DNA of 30,550 nucleotides, taken from assembly GCA_003427395.1 (NCBI GenBank), contig BFEA01000473.1:1025132-1055681 (forward strand). Direction: 5' to 3'. This DNA comes from Chara braunii. Lineage: Eukaryota > Streptophyta > Charophyceae > Charales > Characeae. Shown piece by piece: positions 8,871 through 18,048 of this stretch. Made by a program: the position numbers and the translations under genes. A model generated the notes under the pieces. It searched no databases. It was not told the origin of the DNA and worked only from the letters and a program-made list of their open reading frames with translations. Positions within the stretch are counted from its first letter, which is position 1; each line of letters starts with the position of its first letter.

Positions 8871-9094
8871 TATATTGTGGCCTGCAGCCTGTGTCTGTCT
8901 GTTGGGCTTACGGGTTATGACGTAGGGACAGGTTGTTTTTTCAGTAGGTTGTGGCCTGCAGCCTGTGTGTGTGTCTGTGTTTGTCTGATCGACTTACGGG
9001 TTAGGAAGTAGGGACAGGGTGTTTTTTCAGTAGTTAGTGGCCTGCAGCCTGTGTCTGTCTAATTGGCTTACAGGTAGGAAGTGGGGACAAGGTG
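8871..9094 (+). repeat. three tandem units with GTGGCCTGCAGCCTGTG core
   Basis: The core begins at 8877, 8951 and 9037 (steps 74 and 86 bp). Each unit runs through CTTACGGGTT-like and GGGACAGG-like sequence to a T-run. The last unit passes straight into the right pseudo-LTR. Absent from the corresponding position left of the left pseudo-LTR, so it belongs to the 3' UTR. Confidence 0.7.
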
Positions 9095-9694
9095 TTTTTC
9101 GGGCCTGTCGGGTTGTTGGGCTGTAGGTGGATGTAGCCTTGTCCTTGGGCTGTTTCTCGAGCCATTAGTCGGGGTACTGCCTGTATTGTTTTTTGGGCTA
9201 TTAGTTCTTCTGGGCCATACGCTGTACCTGGTTGATTTTTTGACTTACCTTTTGGATTCGGGGTGTACGTTACTGTAGGGTATAAATATCTCGTAATATT
9301 TTGCATGGTATTGCTACCGGTCTGTCAAAACAGACAAGCATTCAGCGCGTAAAAAAACAATCATTGACGCAGTGTTCGGTCTTTTCCGGGTCTGACGCGA
9401 GGGACACGTGCCGCATTTTCCGAAAATGCGCATGTTTGAACATCGCGGAGGTGGGGTAGTGAGGGAAGCTTTGCTAAGTGTAAGGGAGATGTAGGTGGTT
9501 CCTCCTGAAGAAGACAGCGTGGCGGCTGTCGAAACCGGTCGGGGTGCAATACCCACCGACTTTGTGTTTGATTGTATTTGGTATACCTTTTCTTGCACTA
9601 TATGTGTATGAATTTGGATATGCAAAGGTTTTGTGTGACTTGTCATGATGTTGATTTGTCATACCTCTACCTTCCTGTTATTCATCAATCTCTC
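9095..9694 (+). repeat. right pseudo-LTR of the Penelope-like element
   Basis: Direct copy of 1704-2304. It contains a perfect 8-bp hairpin GCATTTTC/GAAAATGC at 9413-9429 (one central base) and the second, better-paired copy of the hammerhead-like fold. Differences from the left copy are dispersed single changes, fitting an old insertion. Confidence 0.85.
9505..9563 (+). ncRNA. hammerhead-like fold in right pseudo-LTR (degenerate)
   Basis: CTGAAGA, one extra A, then a perfect 6-bp stem II GACAGC (9513-9518) / GCTGTC (9525-9530), GAAA (9531-9534), and a stem III CGGT, GGGT / ACCC, ACCG. Stem II is perfect here and has one mismatch in the left copy. The expected U-H cleavage step and stem I are not evident. 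Confidence 0.28.
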
Positions 9695-9700
9695 TTTTTC
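9690..9700 (+). repeat. right copy of 11-bp flanking direct repeat
   Basis: CTCTCTTTTTC, identical to 1699-1709. See the left copy for the boundary ambiguity. Confidence 0.4.
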
Positions 9701-9903
9701 TTCTTGCTGTGTCTAGTCGGCCCGCGGGCGGCATGATCGCAATATTGGTTAACGGGGACCCCCACTTTTTGGCCCTGGGTCTTCATGAATGATCCTGAAA
9801 TTAGGGTTTAGGGGTCAAATTTTGTGTTTTTTTGGATTTTTTTTTTTTGCCTGTTTGTGCTTCTGGATAAGCTTGCTTTGTGTCAAATTTGGTGTCATTT
9901 GGA

Positions 9904-10008
9904 GTAAGAACTGCACTTTGTACATTGGTATGAAGTTTGCTTGAAATGACCTTATGGTTTTGTTATAAATTGAGGTGAAAAATGGGGGGTCAGTTAACCA
10001 TCTCTCCA
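9904..10008 (+). repeat. 105-bp dispersed repeat, copy 1
   Basis: Matches the reverse complement of 30168-30272 over the same 105 bp, with about 13 mismatches counted by eye and no indel. Core: GTTTGCTTGAAATG and CCTTATGGTTTT. No coding sense. The stretch 9701-9903 before it holds T-runs and a TTAGGGTTTAGGG dimer; 10009-10408 after it has no supported gene. Confidence 0.8.
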
Positions 10009-10126
10009 TGATCGAAACGATGCGTGGAGAGTGGCTACGTCCCCCGCGTCGCGGTTTGGTCATGCAGAACGGAGGCAATCCCTTCCCTTCTCTCTTCCCA
10101 AGTCCTTGCAATTCCGTGTTCTTCGT

Positions 10127-10148
10127 GCATGCATGCACGCTATAAATT
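10127..10148 (+). promoter_or_regulatory. weak promoter-like signal
   Basis: GCATGCATGCACGC (an RY-type CATGCATG box) lies directly before TATAAAT. This resembles a plant TATA context, but no supported ORF follows before the GA repeat, so it may be chance. Confidence 0.2.
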
Positions 10149-10406
10149 TCGACTGCGCGATCAGATAGCTCTCTTAAACAGTTGCTGGAAGCTCGGGGTA
10201 GCGCGATCAGTGAGGGTCGGCTCACAAGCGAAGTAAGAGGTGAGTTGAAGTGGGCGTTGGACGACTCGACGAGCTGGTGCCGAATGTGCGGGATTGACGT
10301 GTGGGGCTACGACGGACTGTAGCGCGTGGGCGAATCCGACGGGCGCAGGAGGACTAAGCGGGGTGACAACTTCGTGGGTTGGTGCGTGACGACGGACTGT
10401 CCGCAT

Positions 10407-10408
<2 letters not shown>

Positions 10409-10455
<47 letters not shown>

Positions 10456-10550
10456 NNNNNNNNNNNNNNNNNNNNNNNNNNNNNNNNNNNNNNNNNNNNN
10501 NNNNNNNNNNNNNNNNNNNNNNNNNNNNNNNNNNNNNNNNNNNNNNNNNN

Positions 10551-10619
<69 letters not shown>
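10409..10619. repeat. (GA)n microsatellite with 95-base assembly gap
   Basis: (GA)n at 10409-10455 and 10551-10619 flanks an N run at 10456-10550. Translated open frames across it are artefacts of the repeat and the gap. Confidence 0.9.
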
Positions 10620-10621
<2 letters not shown>

Positions 10622-11261
10622 GAGGTGGATGGACGTGGAGTTGTGATTTTCTTTGTCTTTCTCAATCTTCTACATAAGTCTTGATTTCGGCTTCAGACAA
10701 TCCGCCCTTATTTTTTTGATTCGGCGTCGTTTCTTGTTTTCTCCTTTGATAGGCATTCCTTCTCGATTTTGATCAACTCTTTCTTGTATATAACGAATGA
10801 ATGGGTTTTGCATAAGGAATGGTTGAATGGCGTGCTTGTTGTGTCAGAGTCTCCTTTTTGCTCGTCTTGGCTTGCGATGAATGGCTAATGACAGGGGTTG
10901 GTATTGTTGTGATGTCGAATGTATGGTGCGATGTCACTTGCATAACGGGAGTATTGCTGACTGTGAGGTCCCTGAATGATTAGATGATTGGGTAGAGATA
11001 TTGCATGTAGGATAAGACTCCCACGTTTGTACAAGAATCGGCCAACAGGCCTGTGTACGATCGAGCACCTCGTGTGCACACGTGTAAGCGCGATCTGATC
11101 AGCGCGGCGTACACATGTCCACACGCAGGCGACTTGCGACCACTGACGAACGTGGCGTAAGTGTGAAATTTTTGTTTGAGCCAATATGAATTTCCGCCAC
11201 CATACTCGTAAATTTCCTTGCCCATCAGAGCATAATCAGATACGTACGCCAGAATGACAAG
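10620..11261. other. unassigned stretch
   Basis: No gene or clear repeat. Mixed composition with a GC-rich section near 11040-11160. It may belong to the 5' end of the downstream gypsy element, but no matching 3' copy was found. Confidence 0.4.
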
Positions 11262-11546
11262 ATGTCGTACGCCGCGGACCAGGAATACTTGGAGCACTGG
11301 GAGAAAGAATATCTTAGATGGAGACACCCGAAATTTCCCTGTCTAACCGAGAACCGACTGTGCGCCAGGGAATTTCACTGTGCCGTAACCAGCGACCCGA
11401 GGTGCCCCGATTACCCAACTACGTATAACACACAATACTTCATATCCCCCGGCTTCCTCGTTATCGCTACCAATTTCCCTCCCTTCCACATCCTCCTCCC
11501 ATACCACCAGCTCACGGTGGTTCCGTGGAACTCCATAGCCCAATAA
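11262..11546 (+). CDS. doubtful ORF, 94 aa, unrecognised
   Basis: ATG at 11262 in a fair context (AAGATGTCG), open to TAA 11544-11546. The N-terminal 30 residues are acidic and aromatic (EYLEHWEKEYLRW), the C-terminal half is hydrophobic and rich in Pro, Phe and Tyr. No domain recognised. It lies upstream of the gypsy gag and could be inside that element's 5' region or a chance ORF. Minus-strand ORFs over the same DNA are no better. Confidence 0.2.
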   Translation: MSYAADQEYLEHWEKEYLRWRHPKFPCLTENRLCAREFHCAVTSDPRCPDYPTTYNTQYFISPGFLVIATNFPPFHILLPYHQLTVVPWNSIAQ

Positions 11547-11983
11547 CGTCGTGCAAAAGTTGCCCACGATGCGGTCACGACCGAACCTCTGGAATTACGG
11601 AGCCTAACCGTAACACGCGATGACAATCGACACTCGTCTGCCCCTGGAGGTCCGACTCATAGAAGTCGCGACCCTCACGGACGGATCTTTCCCGAACCGC
11701 CGTCACTAAACAGGCGAATCGGACGGTCTCAAATTTACCGGTCATGCCATCTGCCTTATGCTGCACGACATCACCCGCCATCGGCCCGAAAATACCCCGT
11801 CCCTTAGCCTTCTTACACCTATGCTCCTGAAACCCTATCACAGGAGATCTCAGTTCTGACCTGGGACTCCACCCCCATTTTCCCAAAAATCCTTGGCACA
11901 CCCCTTTTCGCTTTTCCAGGGCCACATCCCACTCCGATCAGGAAGTCGCGCCGGGCGTGAGGTTGATATCGAAGCCCTACACG
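11547..11983. other. unassigned stretch upstream of gypsy gag
   Basis: No gene supported. If the primer-binding candidate at 11984 is real, this would be the end of a 5' LTR (it ends in CTACA two bases before), but no 3' LTR partner was seen. Confidence 0.35.
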
Positions 11984-12003
11984 TGGCAGGGTTCTAGGAT
12001 TCG
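11984..12003 (+). promoter_or_regulatory. candidate primer-binding site
   Basis: TGGCAGGGTTCTAGGATTCG starts with TGG, the complement of tRNA CCA. Its complement resembles the last bases of a tRNA (T-loop CGAAT, T-stem, acceptor stem, CCA), but it seems to lack the discriminator base, so the match is imperfect. Confidence 0.3.
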
Positions 12004-12108
12004 TAGCTCGGCGATCTGGCTAACAGGGGACGACGTCGACCCCGGAACGCGCATCGATGCGACCCCGTCATAACCAGGAGTTGGTCTGTGACTGAACGGA
12101 TAGCCAAC

Positions 12109-13296
12109 ATGAATGCTAATCCACATAATCCAAATCCGCAACAGAACCCCAATCAACAACTAAATCCTAATAAACCTGCACCACGAGCCCGGGCACTCAT
12201 GACGCCACTCGACCTCTATATGTTCGACCTTGCACATCACCTTGTTGGAGCATGGCTGGCCACGCTCCGAGCTCAACAGTACGACGACAACGAGGCACAG
12301 GTAAACATTCCCGCACGATTGGGAGGAGATGCTCATCATTGGTTTAACACCTATGTATGGGTTGATCTCCCGACATTCGAGCGAGACTTCCTGAACCGAT
12401 TTGATTATATCCACCCTGAACAGGCCCTTTTCATGATTAAAGATAGGGTTCAAAAACCCTTCGACTCTGTCACCGAGTACCGAAACCGATTCTATAGGAT
12501 GTTTGTGAAGACAGAACGGGGCGAACAGGTGGGTAAAGATTTGTTTATCAATGGACTTCGCATCAGAGTGATGAGGGCGAAACTGCGAAAACAGTTCTCC
12601 CCCATCAATCACACGCTGCAACAGATCATGGCAGCCGCAGAAGAGATGGAACGAAAGTTCGTTGCAATTTTCATAGAAGGGGAAGATTATCCTAGGGAGG
12701 GAGACTCGTCCGAGCTAGCAAGGGCCAAAGCTGAGCTAGCTGCGTTACAAAATAAGTTTGAAAACCTGGGGTTTGTGTCTCGCCCTGTCACCTATCTGTA
12801 ACAAATTACCCCCAAACGATCAGCCCCGAGTGTGATTACAAGCATGCCCGTTCCCATGATGACGACACCCCCACCTCCGATCGAAAGTCCCATACGACGA
12901 AACGAATCTACCGCCTTATTAGAATTGACCAAAATATTGGTCCATCTTATTCAGGAAAGAAAGAAGGAACAACGGGAACACAATGCCCGAATAGAGTCAA
13001 TGATGAGGTCGATGCGACCAATTGCAGTACGAGCAGCCCCGATGCAGCAAGGGCTGGCTCCAGCACCCGCTCTGGGATGAGCCGCCAGAAATTTGAACGT
13101 CTGTTACACGTGTCGCCAACCAGGGCACAAAACCCGAGATTGGCCCCATCGACCCCCGCAACCACGAGTCGGGGCTGCACCAGTAGCAGCAGCTCCAATC
13201 GCCAACGGACCCGGACGAGTAGGGGCGCTGATGGAAGAAATGGAAGGAGTTGGAAGGAGTTGGAAGCCCGTTAGTTACAACGGAAGAGGCCGCTGA
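12109..13296 (+). pseudogene. gag: gypsy Gag (capsid plus zinc knuckle)
   Basis: The frame is open from 12073; the first ATG is at 12109. A Asn/Pro/Gln-rich leader is followed by the retrotransposon Gag core (DAHHWFNTYV ... FERDFLNRFDY ... VTEYRNRFYRMF) at about residues 50-190, an acidic helical part, a Pro-rich spacer and a helix. A zinc knuckle CYTCRQPGHKTRDW (from 13102) follows, whose last Cys is replaced by Trp (TGG 13141-13143). Stops: TAA 12799, TGA 13078, both in otherwise continuous frame; the frame finally ends at TGA 13294 because of a 10-bp tandem duplication at 13241-13260. Gag forms the virus-like particle and the knuckle binds RNA. Start by ATG 12109 is preferred over the GTG at 12088. 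Confidence 0.8.
13241..13260 (+). repeat. 10-bp tandem duplication causing a frameshift
   Basis: TGGAAGGAGT occurs twice in a row. Removing one copy would join the Gag frame (ending near MEEMEGVG) to the frame that carries the protease. Confidence 0.65.
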
Positions 13297-13804
13297 GCTT
13301 ATTCCGTTGGATCAGTATGTAACACTTGGTTATGTGGGACTTGGGATGATTGGAACGATTAGACCCACGCCAGAACAGAGGGAAGTGGCAGAGTGGCGAC
13401 CTTCTCCAGGAGAAATGGAGTAAGGAGGACCCACCTTTGTCACCGGAGAAATCGATGTTCTGAATATCGTGCGAGCTTTAGATCATCAGATTCCTCTTCC
13501 GATCGGTCATCTGCTATCAATATCAAAACAGGCAAATGAACGCATGTTGCAACACTTCAAAGCGAATCGAAAACGATTCGCCCTCGCCCGGACCGCGAAC
13601 ACGAAGGCAAAAAGTCTAGCACAAGACGAAAACGGTGTTGGTAATTCGGACCCAATACGGTTAGGATTAATACAGAAGGACGATCACTTCCTACGGATTA
13701 AACCAATCCCATGGAAATCCGCAGAATGCGATATCGAGGTATGGGGAATCCCATACAATGCTATTATAGATCCTGGAGCCGCTGTTTTGACGATCACTTC
13801 CTAA
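13265..13804 (+). pseudogene. gypsy protease, N-terminal half
   Basis: The frame resumes after the duplication, passes TAA 13421-13423, and reaches IIDPGAAVLTIT, the retropepsin active-site loop. The usual Asp-Ser/Thr-Gly is Asp-Pro-Gly here (13769-13777), which should abolish activity. The preceding part (about 13460-13760) is a basic spacer followed by beta-type sequence (CDIEVWGIPYNAIID). The frame ends at TAA 13802-13804; the rest of the protease continues in another frame from about 13806. Confidence 0.65.
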
Positions 13805-13805
13805 G

Positions 13806-14669
13806 AACGATCTAATTATGCTTGCGGAAAAAAATCAACTCGTTTTAGCAGATGAAGATAAGATTAAAACGGTAGGGCGGATGACCCATGTTGCCTTTCG
13901 ATTAGGGGAAGTGCATGCTTTGGGAGATGTCGTAGTCTTAGATGTGAACACTCACGACGTCCTTCTTGGTCTTCCCGCTCTTGTGGCCTTGCAAGCCAAT
14001 CTGGACTTCGAAAGGCGATCGATTGTCCTTCGAAATACAGGGGGTAAGCCCTATGCTGTACCTATGAGACTGACCCTTTGTACCACCACTAACGTGACCC
14101 CGCGAGTTTCTCCAATAATGGTGGGAACTCTTCGTGTGATCACCTGGGACAACTCCGCAGACGGTGAGCAATCATCGAAGGATGCAGACAGCAGCGATGA
14201 GGACGATCCAGTAATTCTGGAACTGGCGCGACAACGTATCTGTTACCCTATGCAACGAGCGAACGCGAGACCATTGAGCCTGAGCGATCAAAATTTACAA
14301 AGAACACAAGCGATGATTCTGGGCGAACCTCTCGTACAGATATCAAGGATGGCCGATTCTTTGGAACCCCCTCGAACCCTGTACGAAGGTATCTCCCCTT
14401 TGCTCGCACGATATAAGGATAAAAGACACTTCTGCGACATCGCAAATCTCCCACAATCTCTTCTGCCACCTGCAAAAGAGATACGATTGTTACGCTTAGG
14501 GGCGGAGGCCAACTCATTGGAACCCCCTGAGCGCCTCGAAACTGGACTCAGAATCAGAATCGCAACAAAACCCGTGTCATGGCAGGATATTCGCGACGGA
14601 GTAACACCAGAAGAACACGTGGTCATTCGGGAACAATATGCGCAAATGATGGCTACGGTATTTTCCTAG
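13806..14669 (+). pseudogene. protease C-terminal half and linker to RT
   Basis: The frame shifts by one here. Residues VNTHDVLLGLPALVALQANLD match the second conserved block of gypsy proteases (D-x-L-L-G-L-P). A ~200-residue linker follows with an acidic Ser/Asp patch (DADSSDEDD) and a Pro/Leu-rich part without a known domain. TAG 14667-14669 interrupts the frame, which continues into the RT. The ATG at 13818 is internal, not a true start. Confidence 0.65.
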
Positions 14670-15461
14670 CGGTCGGACAATTCCTTCATTTCCGCACCCC
14701 CGCATGAACCCACCAAAAGGATAAACACGAAGCAGATCGATGGACAGATATGGGACCAATCATACAAACTACACGTACCCCATTATGTACCCGACGAGAT
14801 TCATCACCTAATCGCAAACATTCTGAACGAATACCAAGGAGCGATTAGCATGACAGACAAGGATATCGGACTGTCGTTAGTCATACAACACGAGATTCAG
14901 ACTGGGAACCATCCTCCCGTAAATTGTAAGCCCTACAGGTATTCCCTGGCAGAACGAAAAACGGCTCTTCACCGGATCCGGGAGTTCGAAGTCAATGGAT
15001 GGATCGAACCTGCTACTGGGCCATGGTCATTTTCGGTAGTGTTAGTTCCGAAGAAAAATGGGTCGATTCGCATTTGCATCGATTATCGCAAGTTAAATGA
15101 TATCACGATCAAAGATATGTATCCCCTCCCCCGAATTGATGATTTGTTGGATGCGATTGGGTGTGCTAATTATTTCAGTAAATTTTATATTCGTCACGGC
15201 TTCCATCATATTCTGGTCAAGGAGGAAGATCGACCGAAAATGGCCTTCGTGTTATTTGAGGGCACGTGGCAGTGGGTCCAGTGTCCGATGGGGATTTGCA
15301 ACGCGCCTGCCACATTTCAACGGGCGATGAATGTAACGTTCTAGAATTTCGTCAACAAGACGCGGCTGACTCAGGGGATGATTAACTTCTGCGTCATCGT
15401 GAACATGGACGACATCCTGGTCTACTCGGAGACCTATCACGGACATGCGCAACACATCGAG
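14670..15461 (+). pseudogene. gypsy reverse transcriptase
   Basis: Recognisable blocks in order: NGWIEPATGPWSFSVVLVPK, IRICIDYRKLND, MYPLPRIDDLLD, then motif A, motif B (CPMGICNAPATFQ) and motif C (VNMDDILVYS). The motif A Asp is Tyr (TAT 15186-15188 in KFYIRHGF), and the usual YxDD is NMDD (15402-15413). The motif A change removes a metal-binding Asp, so the enzyme would be dead even without stops. Stops: TAG 15342, TGA 15462. The RT copies the element RNA to DNA in the particle. Confidence 0.85.
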
Positions 15462-16328
15462 TGAACGCTAGGAGCTCTGAGAGATGCTGGGTTCAAGATC
15501 GCGTTCGAGAAGAGCGAATTTTTCCTCTCGGAAATCTCGTTCTTGGGCTACGTGGTGACACGCGGAGGACTGCGGCCGGATTCGAGAAAGGTCGCGGCGG
15601 TAAAAGATGCCCCTGTTCCCACGTCGCTGACGCAGGTTCGAGCTTTCTTGGGACTAGCATCGTACTACCGACGTTTCATCAAGGGCTTTGCCGCGATAGC
15701 ACGGCCCCTGACGAACTTGCTACGGAAGGACCAGCCTATCAGCTGGGACGCCGAGTGCGAGCGGGTCTTCGCCACCCTCAAGGACACCCTGGCGACAACA
15801 CGTATTTTAATCCGGCCGGACCCTACGAAGCAATTTATTCTCATCACGGACTGACAGCCGGAGGCAATTTCCGCCATTCTAGCACAAAAGGAGAACGACG
15901 GCCGTGAGCACGTCATCGAGTACGCGTCCCATACGGTGTCAGACGAAAGAAAGAATGATTCCGCACCACAAGGCGAATGCTATGCAGTAGTCTGGGTAGT
16001 CCATCACTTCCATCCGTATCTCTACGGGCATAAATTTCTTCTTGTCACTGATCACGAGCCGCTGCTGGTTCTCAAGAGGCTCACCAATTACACGGGCATG
16101 ATTGGGCGCTGGGCGGTGCGCCTACAGGAGTACGATTTCGATATCATCCATCGAAAGACAAATATCCCCGGGAATGCGGACGGACTGACACGTCTGCATT
16201 GACCAGCTAAGGTACCTAAAGGTGAAGAAATCATCCCCTGGAAGAAACCGGAATCGGCAAACGGGCCCAAATACGGACAAGTGGCAGTTCTCCCACGTGG
16301 CAAGAAGCAGGCACGTGGCAATGGGTGA
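15462..16328 (+). pseudogene. gypsy RT connection and RNase H
   Basis: The same frame continues after TGA 15462: ALRDAGFKIAFEKSEFFLSE, then FLGLASYYRRFIKGFA (RT-RNase H connection). RNase H follows, with its first Asp in FILITD beside a TGA at 15852, Glu in QGECYAVVW, Asp in FLLVTDHEPL and the C-terminal NADGLTRL. The TGA at 16200-16202 sits at the end of the domain; the frame then stays open as a basic tail to TGA 16326-16328, which overlaps the ATG of the PHD-integrase frame. RNase H removes the RNA strand after reverse transcription. Confidence 0.8.
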
Positions 16329-18048
16329 CGAAGGTAATCCTACAACACCTCGCTCCCCCCTCTCACCGTCATCTCTTCTCTCTCTTCCCGATAAATTTTG
16401 CTATTTTTGCGAAGCGATTTCACGCGTTTATTTCATCCCTATGCATCCTACTGGGGAGGGATACGTCGAGTGGGTAGATTGTCGGCAGTGTGTCGCACGA
16501 GCCCATGGCTCGTGCATTCAATACAGAAATGACAATAAGCCGTGGTTGTGCCCCTTGTCTCGAGTCGATAAGATTCCGACCGAGGCTCGATTTCTCAACG
16601 CCACATCCGAAGGGTTAGAAAAGACCCGGAAGTTTAGAAGGGTTGAGGTATGGACGAACATTGCTTTAATCGCCACCTTAGTCGGTAACCCCCTCTAAGA
16701 CTTCACCACGGACGACCAGAGGAGGGCCAATGAAAGGGCTCGGGACTATCGCTGGAACGAGGGTCGGTTAGAAAAGCGGAAGATGGACTGCATTAGAATC
16801 TGGATGGTAGTACAGCACCCATTCATGAGGTATGACTGGGTGAAGACAGCGCATAAGGAAACTGCAGCCCATTTTGCCGTACGGATCACGGAAGCGGCAA
16901 TTGACAAAAATGAAAGGTATTGGTCCAATATTCGCGACGATGTGAAGTTCGTCGTCCAGAACTGTCAGGTCTGCGCCGCTGACAAGGCGCCGATTCAGCC
17001 ACCAAGATAGATGGTGCCGACGGTAGTTGAACGGCCTTTTCAGAGGGTTAGTATGGATACTACCGATATTGTGGTGCCCCCTGGACCTAATAATTGTGAG
17101 TATTCAATCCTACTGGTGTTTGTAGACCATTTCTCGAAATGGATTGAGGCATATCCGTGTCGTACACGACAGGCGGCTAAAATTGCGTGATACATCAACC
17201 GTTTTTTAGGAATGCACCAGGACACAGAGGAAATCTTGACCGATAATGGGGTAGAATTCAGATGAGAAGTTTTGAGGAACCTGGTCATACACGGCGTCGC
17301 CATTCGGAATACCGCACCCCACATGTCATAATCTAACGGGCTGGTAGAAAACGCGAATAGGGTGATAAAGACAGCGCTGCGACGAAACATCGTTGCACGG
17401 GACCCCAGACCCTGGCCGGGTATCGTAGATCATATCCTGGCGGTCCATCGAGGAACGCCCCACGAATCGACGGGCCTGAGCCCCTTTCAATTACGAACCA
17501 ATAATGTGGCCTGCGTTTCAATACCGAGCCTTCCAGACGAATCCTCGTTGAACCAACGACCCACAAGGGCCACGGTTCAGGACAAGGCCAAGCGACACCT
17601 AGAGATGATGGAGCAGCCCCTTCCCTGATTAGCCCGAAAACACCAACGGATGACCGAATTGGCCCAAGGTCGACAGGTCCGTAGCTACGAGGCCCGAAAT
17701 GGGAATGCGGGACCACGGCCCCAATATAAATTGGGGGACATCGTGCAGGTAAGGAAATGTGCTCGCCAGGGTAAGCTAGCGCCACGATTCTTCGGGCGAT
17801 TCTGCGTAGTCGAGCTCGGACCGAACGGCGTGAACATTGTGCGGCTCGTGCCTGAGGTCTCCGGCAGCCGATCAGCTCGACCGATCACTCGCCACGTGTC
17901 ATACCTACGGCCTCTCCCCTCCTCTCCATCTCCACCTTCGTCTGTCTCCTCCTCCGTCGAGGAAGAGGACGACGACTGCTTATCGCCCGCTTCTCCCTCT
18001 CTGTCTCGCTCTCCCTCCGATACTCCGTCCCCATCATCGTCGCCATGA
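16321..18048 (+). pseudogene. PHD-like finger fused to gypsy integrase
   Basis: ATG 16321 starts the frame (GGCAATGGG context). PHD-like finger at 16399-16560: C-x2-C-x23-C-x2-C-x4-H-x2-C-x11-C-x2-S, with W two residues before the seventh ligand; the eighth Cys is Ser (TCT 16558-16560). Integrase zinc part: His 16852 and 16870, CQVC from 16963. Catalytic core: Asp 17056, Asp 17242 (TDNGVEF), Glu 17347 (NGLVENANR). A GPY/F-like part follows (KLAPRFFGRFCVVELG), then a Ser/Pro/acidic tail. Stops in the frame: TAA 16696, TAG 17008, TGA 17188, TGA 17263, TAA 17329, TGA 17626; the natural stop is TGA 18046-18048. No chromodomain. PHD fingers commonly read histone H3 tails, so a role in target choice is plausible but inferred. 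Confidence 0.75.

Larger units (their letters stand above)
1704..9694 (+). mobile_element. decayed Penelope-like retroelement with N-terminal GIY-YIG nuclease and pseudo-LTRs
   Basis: The element is bounded by ~600-bp direct repeats (1704-2304 and 9095-9694). Between them a single + strand frame encodes, in order, a CCHC zinc knuckle, a charged coiled coil, a SAP-like domain, a GIY-YIG nuclease, a linker with a CxC motif, and a reverse transcriptase. Nuclease before RT, the CxC linker and pseudo-LTRs are the published hallmarks of the permuted Naiad/Chlamys clade of Penelope-like elements; Chlamys is the green-lineage branch. Such elements use the nuclease to open a target and the RT to copy RNA at the nick. 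This copy carries about a dozen in-frame stops, small frameshifts and a 1.7-kb insertion, so it is dead. An 11-base sequence CTCTCTTTTTC lies at both outer edges (1699-1709, 9690-9700). Confidence 0.85.

Noticed and set aside
9801-9813. Plant-type telomere repeat (TTTAGGG)
   Set aside because: Fewer than two units; no array.
10326-10684. Glu-Arg and Leu-Ser repeat ORFs
   Set aside because: Products of (GA)n on either strand with a run of N.
13077-13274. ORF starting in an ATGA overlap in gag
   Set aside because: The zinc knuckle lies in the original frame across the TGA; the overlapping frame has no domain, so this overlap is chance.
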